Counted from the stretch's first letter, positions 15,336 through 23,844 are shown. The stretch: DNA of 60,617 nt from Planctomycetota bacterium (GCA_016213895.1 JACQZJ010000055.1:1-60617), one strand, 5' to 3'. The notes: generated from the sequence alone by a model not told the origin. Numbers and translations are program-made.

Positions 15336-17339
15336 TCACTCCCGCCGGATGCGGCCGTCGTCCGTCACGTCGTCGCGATGCGCCTCGAGGCGGCGGAACA
15401 TGTCGCGCAGGTTCGAGAAGCCGCCGATGGTGAACCAGACCATCACCACCGCGCCCGTGCCGAGCACGAACCAGGTCCAGCCGCGCCACCAGGCGAGCCA
15501 GGTCTGGTCGGAGACGCTCGCCACGACGTTGTAGGCCGTCCCGGCGAGGAACACGGCGGTCCAGAAGAGGGGCCAGGAGAGCGTGACGAACGTCACCCAC
15601 TTGTCCCTGCCGCTGAACTCGTTGGTGAAGCCGAGCTTCTTCAGCCACGAGGCGTGCTCGGTCCCCTGCTCCACGCGGTCCTCCTCGACCTCGTAGCGGC
15701 CGCGGTGCAGGAGCTTGTCCAGGTCGAACTCGCGCCGCGGGCCGAGCAGGGAGACGAGGACGTAGGCGCCGATGGAGACGGCGATGGCGATGAAGGTCAT
15801 GACCTGGCCGGTGATCCAGGGGTTCTCGTGGATGCGAAGCGCGCAACGTGCGAGCGGCGCGAGGAGGCTCCCCGGTGCGCAGGCGGCGAGCCATTCGCCC
15901 ACGAAGTCCTGCTTGACGATGATGCCGAAGCCGCTCGTGGTGAGCCCGAGGACCATCGCGCTCCAGGCCGCGGCCGTGGTGCCGCGCTTCCAGTAGAGGC
16001 CGCCGATGATGGCCGAGCCGGCGCCGCCGACGAAGACCGCGCCGGTCAGCGCCAGGAACATGGCGATGTACTGGCTGGGCTCGTACCAGGCGCTGAAGCA
16101 GAAGGCGAAGACCGCCACCCCGCAGATGGAGGCGCGCAAGAGAGCGAGGTGCGCGCGCGGCGAGAGCGGCTTCTTGCGGAAGGGCAGGATCACGTCCTGG
16201 ACGAAGATGGCTCCCCAGGAGTGCAGGTAGGTGTCGTGCGTGCTGATCGAGGCCGCGAGCATGGCCGCGCAGAACAGGCCGAGGAGCCCAGCGGGCAAGA
16301 GCACGGCGGTGGCGTAGGGAGTGCGCAGCTCGGAGCGCAGTGCGTCGGTGGGCAAGGGCGCGAGCGCGTCGTTCACCACCGCCGCCTGCGCGGCGTACTC
16401 GGGGTGATGCATGAGCGTGCGCACGCAGATCGGCAAGACGATGGTGATGAGCATGAGCACGCGGAAGCGCCAGCCGTTCAGGATGTTCGCCATCTGCGCT
16501 TCGTGGGCGTTTCTGGCCGCGGCGTTGTAGCCCTGGTCTCCCTGCCAGGCGCGCATGCCGTAGAAGAGCACGACGACGCTGATGACCCAGTACCAGACGT
16601 TGAAGTTCTCCTCGCCCTGCAGGCGGAAGGGGTGGACCATCGATTCCCCGGCGGCGGGCGCGGAGAGGAGCGTTTCCGCGACGTGCTCCCAGGGAATGGC
16701 GATGAGCAGGAAGAGGATGACCGCCAGGAAGACCATGTGGGCGAAGATCCCCTGCAGGAAGTCGGTCACCATCACCGCGATCTGGCCGCCGAGGAAGACG
16801 AGCAAGAGGGCGATGCCGAGCAGCACCGCCATGACCAGGGGCAGGGTGGCGAGGGTCAGGCCGAAGAGCTGGAAGTGTTCCGGCAGGCCGGCAAGCGCGA
16901 TGAAGAAGCGCGCGCCCACGCCCGGGAAGATGCCGTAGTTGATGATGCCGGAGATGAAGGCCACGACGCCGGCGAAGACGCGGAAGCGCTTGCTGTAGCG
17001 CATCTCGAAGAACTGGGCGAGGGTCAGTGCGCGCGTGCGGCGGAAGCGGTACACGACCCAGCCGGTGAGCGCGATGACGATCATGGCCGGGCCTTCCAGC
17101 AGGCCCCACCAGATCGACGTGTAGCCCACGTCGTAGTTCTGCTGGAAGTACCAGACCAGGGTGATGACCCCGAGCTGGGCCATGTTGAACGCCACCGAGA
17201 TGAGGTAGCGGCCGGCGCAGCGGTTGGCGGCGAGGAACCCCGAGACGCTCTTGCTGAAGCGCCGGGTGCGCGCCGCGGCCGCTGTCAGGACCGCGAGCAG
17301 GCCGGCGACGATCGCCCAGTCGAGAAGCCCGAGGTTCAT
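15336..17339 (-). CDS. Sodium:solute symporter (SSS family)
   Basis: 667 aa from ATG 17339, overlapping the stop of the mannosidase gene (ATGA). About 13-14 hydrophobic segments are visible, beginning with NLGLLDWAIVAGLLAVLTAA at 2-21. The FLAANRCAGRYLISVAFNMA region and GPAMIVIALTGWVVYRFRRT fit the LeuT-fold SSS family of sodium-coupled sugar or anion importers. The loop around 190-260 and the soluble segment HRGRYEVEEDRVEQGTEHAS before the last helices are family-typical. Cotranscription with GH38 suggests import of a mannose-containing sugar, which is inference. Confidence 0.9.
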   Translation of the reverse strand: MNLGLLDWAIVAGLLAVLTAAAARTRRFSKSVSGFLAANRCAGRYLISVAFNMAQLGVITLVWYFQQNYDVGYTSIWWGLLEGPAMIVIALTGWVVYRFRRTRALTLAQFFEMRYSKRFRVFAGVVAFISGIINYGIFPGVGARFFIALAGLPEHFQLFGLTLATLPLVMAVLLGIALLLVFLGGQIAVMVTDFLQGIFAHMVFLAVILFLLIAIPWEHVAETLLSAPAAGESMVHPFRLQGEENFNVWYWVISVVVLFYGMRAWQGDQGYNAAARNAHEAQMANILNGWRFRVLMLITIVLPICVRTLMHHPEYAAQAAVVNDALAPLPTDALRSELRTPYATAVLLPAGLLGLFCAAMLAASISTHDTYLHSWGAIFVQDVILPFRKKPLSPRAHLALLRASICGVAVFAFCFSAWYEPSQYIAMFLALTGAVFVGGAGSAIIGGLYWKRGTTAAAWSAMVLGLTTSGFGIIVKQDFVGEWLAACAPGSLLAPLARCALRIHENPWITGQVMTFIAIAVSIGAYVLVSLLGPRREFDLDKLLHRGRYEVEEDRVEQGTEHASWLKKLGFTNEFSGRDKWVTFVTLSWPLFWTAVFLAGTAYNVVASVSDQTWLAWWRGWTWFVLGTGAVVMVWFTIGGFSNLRDMFRRLEAHRDDVTDDGRIRRE

Positions 17340-20300
17340 GCCGGGCTCTGCTCCGGCGGCGCGAGGCCGATCTTCAGGGTGAGGATCTCGAAGGGGCTCA
17401 GGGTGACGGCGGTGGCGCGCGACTCGGGCCAGTGCTCGAGCGCGGCCACGGGCAGGTTCCAGTTGAGCCGCAGGCGCGTCAGGCCGCCGTGCCGCTCCAC
17501 CAGGCGCAGGATCAGGCCGGCGCCATTTTCGGCCGGCTTGAAGCAGGCGATCTCGGCGTCGCCGCCCTCGCGCACCGCCAGGCGGAAGGGCGCGCGGCGC
17601 GTTGGCTCGCTCGCCCCGGCCGGATCGGGCGCGCCGGGCGGCGCGGCGTCGCGAAGCGGCAGCACGATGGGCGGTTCCGCCAGCTCGTCGGCCTGGCGCG
17701 GGACATGGGCCGCGCGCCAGTCCCCGCCGTGCGGCATGAGCCCCAGGCGGAACTCGTGCTCGCCCCGGTCCGCGGTGGGATCCGGGAAGTTGGGGCTGCG
17801 CAGGAGCGTCAAGCCGAGGACGTTCCCCAGGCACGAGCGGCCGTACTTGCCGTCGTCGAAGAGGGCGAGCCCGAGGCCGGGCTGCGAGAGGTCCATCCAG
17901 CGCTGTCCCGGCACCTCGAAGCGCGCCTCGTCCCAGGAGGTGTTCTGGTGCGTGGCGCGCAGGAGGTGCCCGAACTGGATGCCTGAGGTCCAGTGCCGCG
18001 CGCGCACGTTGGCCGCGTTCAGCGTCCTCAAGACCGTGCGCTCCTCGCGCCAGTCGATGCGCCACTCGATCTCGACGCGGCGCGCGCCCGCGTCGAGCAC
18101 GTAGCGCTCTACGATGCGGCTCGAGCGGAAGCGGCGCAAGACCTCGAGCGCACCGCGCGTGAGCTGGTTCAGCGGGCAGAGCGCGCCGCCCGGGAAGACA
18201 GCGTTGACGGCGAGCGGCGCGGCTTTCTCGCGCAGCTCGGCGATGCGGCCGGCGTCGTCGAGCGTCAGCGAGAGGTGCGCGTTCGCGAGGGTGCGGCGGC
18301 CGACCGACACGGCGGCGCCGCCCTCCGCCTCGCGTGCGTTCGCGGCGCCGAGGAACGCCGCGGAAAGTGCGGGCAGATCCTCGATGAGCGCGAAGCGGCC
18401 GCCGAGGCGCGCCACTCCGGAGCGCGAGTGCGAGCAGGGGTTGAAGACGAGAAACGACGCGTTCTCCTCGCCCGCTTCCGCGGCGAGGGCGCGCGCCGCG
18501 GAAGCGAGGGCATCCTGCAGCTCCTCCTCGAGGTGGGCGTAGGCCGCGCGCGCGTCGTCGTAGACCGCGGTGATCGAGGAGCCGGGCAGGATGTCGTGGA
18601 ACTGGTGCAGGAGCACGGTCTTCCACAGGCGGTCGAGGCGCGGCAGGAGGGCGCGCGCCGTCGCGCTTTCCGGCGCGGCGGCGAGGAGCGCCTCGAGGGC
18701 GCGAAGCCGGCGCTCGGCCCGGGCGTTCGCGCGCTTCAGCCAGCCTTGCGTCGTGAGCGTGCCGCGGTGCCCTTCCATGTACAGCTCGCCGTCCCACACG
18801 GCGAGGTCGCGGCCGCTCTCCGCGCGCGCTGCGTCGCGCGCGGCGTGCAGCGCCGTGCAGAACTCGTCCACGCGCCCCTGCTCCACGCGCGGCAGGCCCG
18901 CGACCTGGGCCGCGACCTCGGCGCGAAGGGCGGACTCGGCCGTGGGGCCGCCGCCGCCGTCGCCGAAGCCGAAGGGCTGCAGCCAGCGCGGGATGAAGAG
19001 CGGGTTCGCGGCGATGGGGGAGTCGTCCTTGCGGACGATGTGGTCTTCGCCTTTCCGCAGTTCCTCGGGCTGCAGCGAGGAGTTGTAGTTCATGCCCGGC
19101 GTCAGGTGCGCCAGCACCTCGCTGCCGTCGATGCCGCGCCAGCGGAAGGTCACGTGCGGGAAGTCGTCCCGCTCGCACCAGGCCATCTTGTCGGTGATGA
19201 ACGTGTCGAGCCCGGCGAGCGCCATGATCTGCGGCAGCGAGGCCGGGAAGCCGAAGGTGTCGGGCAGATAGAGGAAGCGCTGCCGGCCGCGCTCGCCGAA
19301 GCGGTCGCGCCAGTAGGACGCGCCGTGCAAAATCTGGCGCACGAGCGCCTCGCCCGAGGGGCAGTTGGCGTCGCTCTCGACCCACATGGCGCCGCCCGCT
19401 TCCCAGCGCCCTTCGGCCACGCGCTCGCGCACGCGCGCGAACAGGGCGGGCGCGTCCTCTTCGCAGAAGGCGTAGTGCTGCGCCTGGCTCGCGAGGAAGT
19501 AGAGGCCGGGGAAGCGCTCCATGAGTTCGAGCACGTTGGCCCACGACCTCTGGATCTTGCGGCGCGTCTCGCCGATCGGCCAGAGCCAGGCGGTGTCGAT
19601 GTGGGCGTGGCCCACGGCCACGCAGGTGGTGGCGGGCGCGCCGCCCCGGCCGGCGAGCAGAGCCTCGAGGAGGGGCGCAGCGCGCTCCAGGCCGCGGCGC
19701 GGATCGGCGGCGGGCATGAGGTTCGTGATCTCGCGCAGGCCGCGGATGAGTTCGTTCGCGCGCGCCGAGCTCTCGGGCAGGCACAGGGCCAGGCGCCGCG
19801 CGAAGTCGTACTGCTCGCGGAAGCGCCATAGAACCGGATCGACGGCGACGAGCTCGCAGCATTCCAGCCGGCCCGGCCGCTCTTCGCTCCAGCGGCGCAT
19901 GAGCTCCGGGTGGTGCCACCAGAACATGGTCACGCCGAGCGGCGCGTTGCAGGCTGCCTCGATCAAGCACTCGATATCGGCGCCGCCCTGCGCGCAGGGG
20001 AGAAGCAGGCAGGTGTCGCGGTTCTCGTCGAAGCCCTGCTTCCGCGCGCCCTGCCACCAGAGAAGCGCCTCGGTCCCGCTCGAGAAGCGCAAGGCCACCG
20101 GCCAGCCCGCCATCTCGGGCGGGACCTGGCCTCGCACCTTGAACCAGGCGGTCGACCAGGCCGGGCCCCAGCGGAAGCCCGGCGCGACCGGCGTGTACGC
20201 GGCCTGCTCCGCGAGCGCGAGCGTGACGCGCTCGGGCGTCTGGAAGACCTCGACCTGCAAGGGCGCGCGGAGCGGATGGACAGCGGGCGCGAGCACCTCG

Positions 20301-20356
20301 TTGCCGAAGGCCTCGAAGCGTAACGCGGCGAAGTCGCGGTCGGAGATGCCGATCAT
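17336..20356 (-). CDS. Alpha-mannosidase, glycoside hydrolase family 38
   Basis: 1006 aa from ATG 20356; a further in-frame start at 20377 adds 7 residues, but the -10 element at 20363-20370 places transcription start at about 20356, so the transcript would be leaderless. GHAHIDTAWLWP at 249-260 provides zinc ligands (His and Asp254), and FLYLPDTFGFPASLPQI carries the nucleophile D366. QFHDILPGSSI further on is another GH38 hallmark. Full length matches the family. No signal peptide, so it acts in the cytoplasm on imported oligosaccharides and releases mannose. It is the first gene of an operon with the symporter. Confidence 0.93.
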   Translation of the reverse strand: MIGISDRDFAALRFEAFGNEVLAPAVHPLRAPLQVEVFQTPERVTLALAEQAAYTPVAPGFRWGPAWSTAWFKVRGQVPPEMAGWPVALRFSSGTEALLWWQGARKQGFDENRDTCLLLPCAQGGADIECLIEAACNAPLGVTMFWWHHPELMRRWSEERPGRLECCELVAVDPVLWRFREQYDFARRLALCLPESSARANELIRGLREITNLMPAADPRRGLERAAPLLEALLAGRGGAPATTCVAVGHAHIDTAWLWPIGETRRKIQRSWANVLELMERFPGLYFLASQAQHYAFCEEDAPALFARVRERVAEGRWEAGGAMWVESDANCPSGEALVRQILHGASYWRDRFGERGRQRFLYLPDTFGFPASLPQIMALAGLDTFITDKMAWCERDDFPHVTFRWRGIDGSEVLAHLTPGMNYNSSLQPEELRKGEDHIVRKDDSPIAANPLFIPRWLQPFGFGDGGGGPTAESALRAEVAAQVAGLPRVEQGRVDEFCTALHAARDAARAESGRDLAVWDGELYMEGHRGTLTTQGWLKRANARAERRLRALEALLAAAPESATARALLPRLDRLWKTVLLHQFHDILPGSSITAVYDDARAAYAHLEEELQDALASAARALAAEAGEENASFLVFNPCSHSRSGVARLGGRFALIEDLPALSAAFLGAANAREAEGGAAVSVGRRTLANAHLSLTLDDAGRIAELREKAAPLAVNAVFPGGALCPLNQLTRGALEVLRRFRSSRIVERYVLDAGARRVEIEWRIDWREERTVLRTLNAANVRARHWTSGIQFGHLLRATHQNTSWDEARFEVPGQRWMDLSQPGLGLALFDDGKYGRSCLGNVLGLTLLRSPNFPDPTADRGEHEFRLGLMPHGGDWRAAHVPRQADELAEPPIVLPLRDAAPPGAPDPAGASEPTRRAPFRLAVREGGDAEIACFKPAENGAGLILRLVERHGGLTRLRLNWNLPVAALEHWPESRATAVTLSPFEILTLKIGLAPPEQSPA

Positions 20357-20362
20357 CGCGGG

Positions 20363-20370
20363 AGTGTAGC
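20363..20370 (-). promoter_or_regulatory. Putative -10 element (GCTACACT) of the mannosidase operon
   Basis: GCTACACT on the minus strand ends 7 bases before the start codon at 20356, so the first transcribed base would be the A of ATG or close to it. No Shine-Dalgarno is present. Together these suggest a leaderless mRNA. Confidence 0.45.
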
Positions 20371-20377
20371 AGAGCAC

Positions 20378-21017
20378 TCCGCCGCCTTTGCCCGGCGCAC
20401 GTTCCGATGCGCGGCGCCCCGGCCGAATCCTGGACGGCGGCCAGCGAAACCGGTGCTCTTGCCCTTCCCCTTCGCTACACTCGTCTGCAAGTCAGGGATT
20501 ACCATGCTGGCGATGGCGCCTCGAGGAAGACCGTTCCGTCCAGCCCTGCTTCGACCGGCTCCATGGGAAGCGGAGAGGCCAGGGGGCGGGGCCAGCATGG
20601 CCCTGCAGTGGGGTGTACCGGGCCACGCGCGCCTACCTGGACCGGGCGACCGGGGAGCGGCGTCGCCAACACCTGCTCGAGACCGTCCTACCGCACGCGG
20701 TGCGGCTCGCGGTCCCGGCCGCCGGCGTTCCCAGGCGAGCTACCTGCTACACACAGCGTCCTTCTCTCGCCGAGCGCTTCCTGGACCGCGGCCCAGCCTG
20801 CGCCGTCAGCCTGCCGGACCGCCTGCTTGGATGCTGGACGCCACGAAAACGGGACATGAGAAGCTGGCAAGGGGAGAAGACAGGAAGGCCAGGAAGCGGC
20901 CCGAGCGGGAGCAGATGCACCGTGAGCATGACTTCGACGACCCGAAAGCCGCTCGAAGCTCGGACACGGTGAACGAAGCCCCTCGGTCGTTGCGGCAGAT
21001 GTCCGAGGCCAGCCGGC
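20378..21017. other. Gene-poor stretch before the cassette array
   Basis: About 640 bases with no gene I can support. Three overlapping plus-strand frames are open, but none keeps a convincing protein composition from end to end. A short patch near 20610-20720 (reading YRATRAYLDRATGERRRQHL) looks protein-like and may be a fragment of a lost gene. A TACACT hexamer in GCTA context lies at 20474-20481. The stretch may be the decayed first cassette of the array that follows. Confidence 0.4.
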
Positions 21018-21072
21018 GAATCACATCTCGCAGCAGCGGGCGAACGCCCGCCGCTGAGGGCAGGAGCTGAAC
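21018..21072 (+). repeat. attC-like site 1 (weak)
   Basis: A GCAGCGG arm (21033-21039), a short loop and CCGCCGCTGA (21048-21057), then 8 bases and GCTGAAC (21066-21072), which fits GYTRRRY. The layout equals attC-like site 2, but the stem has a 3-base bulge and the 5' R'' box is degenerate. Confidence 0.4.
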
Positions 21073-21073
21073 C

Positions 21074-21163
21074 ATGCGGAATCCACGAACGCGCGCAGCC
21101 CGCCGCCTCTGGAATCGGAAGGCACACGCCCGCTGCGATCTCGGCATACGGAGAACAGGATGA
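21074..21163 (+). CDS. Possible 29-codon leader peptide
   Basis: ATG 21074 begins two bases after the presumed attC end and stops at TGA 21161-21163, overlapping the ATG of the next gene (ATGA). The peptide is basic (MRNPRTRAARRLWNRK...). Translational coupling to the zinc-ribbon gene is plausible, but there is no other support. Confidence 0.25.
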   Translation: MRNPRTRAARRLWNRKAHARCDLGIRRTG

Positions 21164-21603
21164 CCAGACACATCTCCGGAGAGCGCAAGACCGCATACTA
21201 CTTCGGCATGGGGTTGATGATCCTGGGCGGGATCCTGTTCGCCTCCGCGTTCGTGACGGTCGCCATGAGCGTCGGGGACTTGCCGAGCTCTCAGCCAAGC
21301 ATCGAGTCGATGGCGTTCCGAGCCTTCGGCGGCATGGCTCTTCTCATAGTGGGCGGGATCATCCGTGGAATCGGAGCCCGAGGGCTGGCCGGTTCCGGGA
21401 TTGTCCTGGACCCAGAGAAGGCGAGGCAGGAACTTGAGCCCTACCTCCGCATGGCGGGCGGAATGGTCAAAGACGCCTTGGACGAAGCCAACGTGAATCC
21501 TGGGGGACGACCGCAGAAGGTCGTCATGATCAAGTGCCCAACCTGCGGCAAGCTGAACGAGGAGGACTCCAAGTTCTGCCAGGAGTGTGGAAAGGAGATC
21601 TGA
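21160..21603 (+). CDS. Two-helix membrane protein with C-terminal zinc ribbon (cassette gene)
   Basis: 147 aa from ATG 21160 (GGAGAACAGG upstream). Two membrane segments (about 12-36 and 55-72) are followed by a helical linker and a rubredoxin-like zinc ribbon: C126, C129, C140 and C143 in CPTCGKLNEEDSKFCQECG. The arrangement resembles 'zinc-ribbon domain-containing' membrane proteins of unknown function that are frequent in environmental gene cassettes. It ends directly at attC-like site 2 (R'' begins at the base after the stop codon), as expected for a cassette gene. Confidence 0.75.
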   Translation: MTRHISGERKTAYYFGMGLMILGGILFASAFVTVAMSVGDLPSSQPSIESMAFRAFGGMALLIVGGIIRGIGARGLAGSGIVLDPEKARQELEPYLRMAGGMVKDALDEANVNPGGRPQKVVMIKCPTCGKLNEEDSKFCQECGKEI

Positions 21604-21663
21604 GCCGAACCACGGCATGCAGCGGACGGCGCTCCGCGCCGCCGCTGACGCGGACCGTTATCC
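21604..21663 (+). repeat. attC-like site 2
   Basis: R''-like GCCGAAC (21604-21610), then a near-perfect hairpin: CAGCGG-A-CGGCGC (21620-21632), loop TCC, GCGCCGCCGCTG (21636-21647), with a single unpaired A at 21626. R'-like GTTATCC ends the site (21657-21663). A bulged base in one arm of a GC-rich stem flanked by R boxes is the hallmark of integron attC recombination sites. Confidence 0.7.
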
Positions 21664-21681
21664 GGCCAAAGACCAGGTTTG

Positions 21682-21915
21682 ATGAACATCCTGTTAGGTT
21701 GGCTGAAGAAGATGAGAGCCTCCTTCGGAGCGGTTGCTTTTAGCGCCACGTTGGCGGATGCTCTTCTTTCAAGAGAGCTTCTATCGGACGATCCATTTGT
21801 GATCGGCTGGGCCGTGGCGTGTCTTATGGCGCCAACGGTAGTCTTCGTCTGCTGGGCCTTGGGAAGTACCCACCTGGTGACGTACTGGCTTGTAGTGCGG
21901 TTTGCCATGCGGTGA
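21682..21915 (+). CDS. Small membrane protein (cassette gene)
   Basis: 77 aa from ATG 21682; a TTG one codon earlier is in frame. The ATG lies 18 bases after attC-like site 2. Two hydrophobic segments (about 14-28 and 39-73) fill most of the protein; it has no recognisable family. GC content is visibly lower than in the flanking chromosome. It may be a small integral membrane protein or part of a two-gene cassette with the next membrane protein. Confidence 0.55.
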   Translation: MNILLGWLKKMRASFGAVAFSATLADALLSRELLSDDPFVIGWAVACLMAPTVVFVCWALGSTHLVTYWLVVRFAMR

Positions 21916-22016
21916 GCAGTCTTGATGGTCGAGGTGACTGAGCTTCGGTCCGCCGGTGAAGGACGTTCGGGTAGGTCGACACCGCGACTCACGCGGCGGA
22001 TGAGGAGGCAGCTGTC

Positions 22017-22613
22017 GTGGTTCTATTGAATGTCGGGATTCCGTTCTTTCAGACGGATCCGCGCGCCATCGCCATGCTGCTCGTGCCCGTTATTGCCGTC
22101 GAGGCCATCGTCGTTCGACGTCTGACGAGAATCCCGTGGGGAAAGGTCGTAATCACGGGCGTGGTTGCCAACGCCTACACGACGCTCGCCGGATACCCGA
22201 TTGGATGGGTGTTCATGCGAGGCATCCGGGCTTTAGCTGGTCACAAGTACTACGGGGGCTCTTGGTTTCAGTTCCCTTGGGACGAACTGGTCAACTCCGC
22301 CTTCTACGACACGTGGCTGTCGCAGTCGATGGGCAGCTTGGCCATATGGGCGGTCTATGCCGGTGCACTCCTGCTCCTGGTGCTGACCTTCCTTTTCTCG
22401 GTCTGGATCGAGACGCTCGCATGCGCTTCCATGCTTAAGCGACCTGTCGCAGAGCTTCGGGTGGCTATTAGGAAGGCCAACCTCCTTTCCTACGGTCTCC
22501 TCGCGGTGCTGATGATCTGGCTTGGAGTCGCCAACGCGATTCAGGTCACGGGTTGGCAGACTGATCACAAGCCCTTCGGTGAGTCAGAGCCGGTGATGCT
22601 GGAGTCCCACTAG
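22017..22613 (+). CDS. Integral membrane protein of unknown function (cassette gene)
   Basis: 198 aa from GTG 22017, chosen because GAGGAGG lies 8-9 bases upstream. Four to five hydrophobic segments: about 2-10 with 16-33, 43-62, 106-135 and 154-173. No conserved motif is recognised. Codon and base composition are less GC-rich than the chromosome on either side. No attC-like site separates it clearly from the 77-aa gene, so the two may share one cassette; a second, closely following hairpin array sits right behind it. Confidence 0.65.
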   Translation: MVLLNVGIPFFQTDPRAIAMLLVPVIAVEAIVVRRLTRIPWGKVVITGVVANAYTTLAGYPIGWVFMRGIRALAGHKYYGGSWFQFPWDELVNSAFYDTWLSQSMGSLAIWAVYAGALLLLVLTFLFSVWIETLACASMLKRPVAELRVAIRKANLLSYGLLAVLMIWLGVANAIQVTGWQTDHKPFGESEPVMLESH

Positions 22614-22622
22614 CGACGCGGG

Positions 22623-22696
22623 ACCCAACATGCCGGTGCACCTGAGGAAGGCGCCGCATGCGCGGCGCCGTCGCAGGTGAACGGTGGTCGTTGAGG
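22623..22696 (+). repeat. attC-like site 3
   Basis: R''-like ACCCAAC (22623-22629, fits RYYYAAC) and a terminal GTTGAGG (22690-22696, one position off GTTRRRY). Between them CACCTG (22639-22644) pairs with CAGGTG (22674-22679), and GGCGCCGC (22650-22657) pairs with GCGGCGCC (22662-22669), giving an interrupted hairpin. The SEC-C gene starts 17 bases later. Confidence 0.6.
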
Positions 22697-22712
22697 CGGC
22701 GAGGGAACGCGG

Positions 22713-23204
22713 GTGAATGAGAGGCAGATGATGGCGCGAATCGGCAGGAATGAGGCTTGCCCATGTGGCAGCGGGCGGAAGTTCAAGGTGTGCTGCGGTG
22801 GGGCTTCCGAGGGCTCTCGTGCGGGCGGCCGCGAGGGTTCAGGGGGTCTTGGTGAGGTCGGCGTGACGGGAGCCACGGGCGGCAGCTTTCGATTCGAGCC
22901 TGGGAGCTACTTTCTCGCGGGAGCGTACTTGCCGTCGATCGCGTGTCTCAGGCCGGATGGTCGGGTTGAATGGGCGTATCACTTCGTCCTCGTCATCCCT
23001 GGTGCGGTTCGCGATGACGCGGAGGTGGCGGCGCTCGAGGCGACGGAGCACCTGGTCGACGCGTTTGAGGGCGGCGCCGTGCCCGAGACGGTTGCGTTGC
23101 GACTGAGGAGCGCCGGGTACGTGAGCGTCACCCACTTTCGCGTGGTGGGCGGGGGCTCACGGCATGGTGAAGGGTTCGTGCCGGGAGTGAGTGAGTGCGA
23201 CTGA
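22713..23204 (+). CDS. SEC-C motif protein (cassette gene)
   Basis: 163 aa from GTG 22713 (ATG alternatives at 22728 and 22731). The N-terminus carries the SEC-C zinc motif, residues 16-28 (CPCGSGRKFKVCC), which in SecA binds zinc and contacts SecB and the ribosome and occurs widely as an accessory module. The rest (about 60-163) is unlike SecA and has no known fold I can name. Function is unknown. The gene sits between attC-like sites 3 and 4 in the cassette orientation. Confidence 0.75.
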   Translation: MNERQMMARIGRNEACPCGSGRKFKVCCGGASEGSRAGGREGSGGLGEVGVTGATGGSFRFEPGSYFLAGAYLPSIACLRPDGRVEWAYHFVLVIPGAVRDDAEVAALEATEHLVDAFEGGAVPETVALRLRSAGYVSVTHFRVVGGGSRHGEGFVPGVSECD

Positions 23205-23216
23205 GGACGGTTCCGG

Positions 23217-23276
23217 GTCGGGGAGCAAGACGCGGCGGGCGGCGCCTGGCGCCGCCGCTGATGCTGAGCGCTAGGC
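23217..23276 (+). repeat. attC-like site 4
   Basis: CGGCGG-G-CGGCGCC (23233-23246) pairs with GGCGCCGCCGCTG (23248-23260), with a single bulged G at the same position as the bulged A of site 2. An 8-9-base spacer and GCTAGGC (23270-23276) follow, fitting GYTRRRY. R'' is not recognisable. The right half shares 22 of 28 bases with the right half of site 2. Confidence 0.6.
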
Positions 23277-23280
23277 GGTC

Positions 23281-23844
23281 ATGATGCCCGGATTGGAGAC
23301 GAAGGAGATGTCGGCGAAGGCGAGACAGAGGCCCCTGACCGCTGTTCAGAAGCGCTACCTTCGGTTCATCCAGCGGTACTCGGCGGCGCGGGGCGTTGCG
23401 CCGTCATTCTCGGACATCGAGCACGGACTGTGCGTCACGTCACCGTCCGCTCATCGGATGGTCCTGACGCTCGAGAAGCGGGGTGCGCTGGGGCGCGTGC
23501 CCGGACGCGCTCGCTCCCTGCAGCTTCTGCTGCCGCCCGAGGCGTTCGCTGAGGACTCTGGAGAGCCGGCCGTCCCTGAGCGAGGTCATGGGTATCTGCG
23601 CAATGCGCTGCGGCAGGCGGTCGACGCGGGCACCGCGGGGCGTCATCTCGCAGTTGCCCTCGGGATTCTGAGGCCTGGGTCGGAGAGGCGGCGGCCCAGT
23701 GCGGGGTACCGCGACCTGGGTCGGCGTCTCCGGCCGGTGCTCGTGGCGCTCGCGAGCGCCGGTGTGCTTCTTCGGGACGGCGACAGGTACAGGTGGAACG
23801 ATGAGTACTCGTCGGGGAAGGCCGGGCGCACGGGGCGGGCGTGA
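23281..23844 (+). CDS. LexA-type winged-helix DNA-binding protein without peptidase domain (cassette gene)
   Basis: 187 aa from ATG 23281, 4 bases after attC-like site 4; an ATG at 23308 is an alternative start with a Shine-Dalgarno that is very close. Residues about 18-80 match the LexA N-terminal DNA-binding domain (LTAVQKRYLRFIQRY, SFSDIEHGL, HRMVLTLEKRGAL). The C-terminal half lacks the LexA Ser/Lys autoprotease motifs, so it would not self-cleave. The remainder (about 100-187) is basic and helical and could be a second winged helix. A transcription factor role is inferred. Cassettes with LexA-like regulators are uncommon. Confidence 0.8.
   Translation: MMPGLETKEMSAKARQRPLTAVQKRYLRFIQRYSAARGVAPSFSDIEHGLCVTSPSAHRMVLTLEKRGALGRVPGRARSLQLLLPPEAFAEDSGEPAVPERGHGYLRNALRQAVDAGTAGRHLAVALGILRPGSERRRPSAGYRDLGRRLRPVLVALASAGVLLRDGDRYRWNDEYSSGKAGRTGRA

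Noticed and set aside
15338-20057. Long open frames on both strands over the symporter and mannosidase
   Set aside because: Shadow frames of two well-supported genes; Arg/Ala/Gly-rich translation without motifs.
20388-20972. Open frame reading YRATRAYLDRATGERRRQHL as a gene
   Set aside because: Composition changes along the frame, no ribosome site and no recognised family; listed only as a possible fragment.
21916-22016. Hairpin-like CGGTCCGCCGG...GACGTTCGGG as an attC site between the two membrane genes
   Set aside because: No recognisable stem arms or R'' box; spacing to the R-like box is 5 rather than 8-9 bases.
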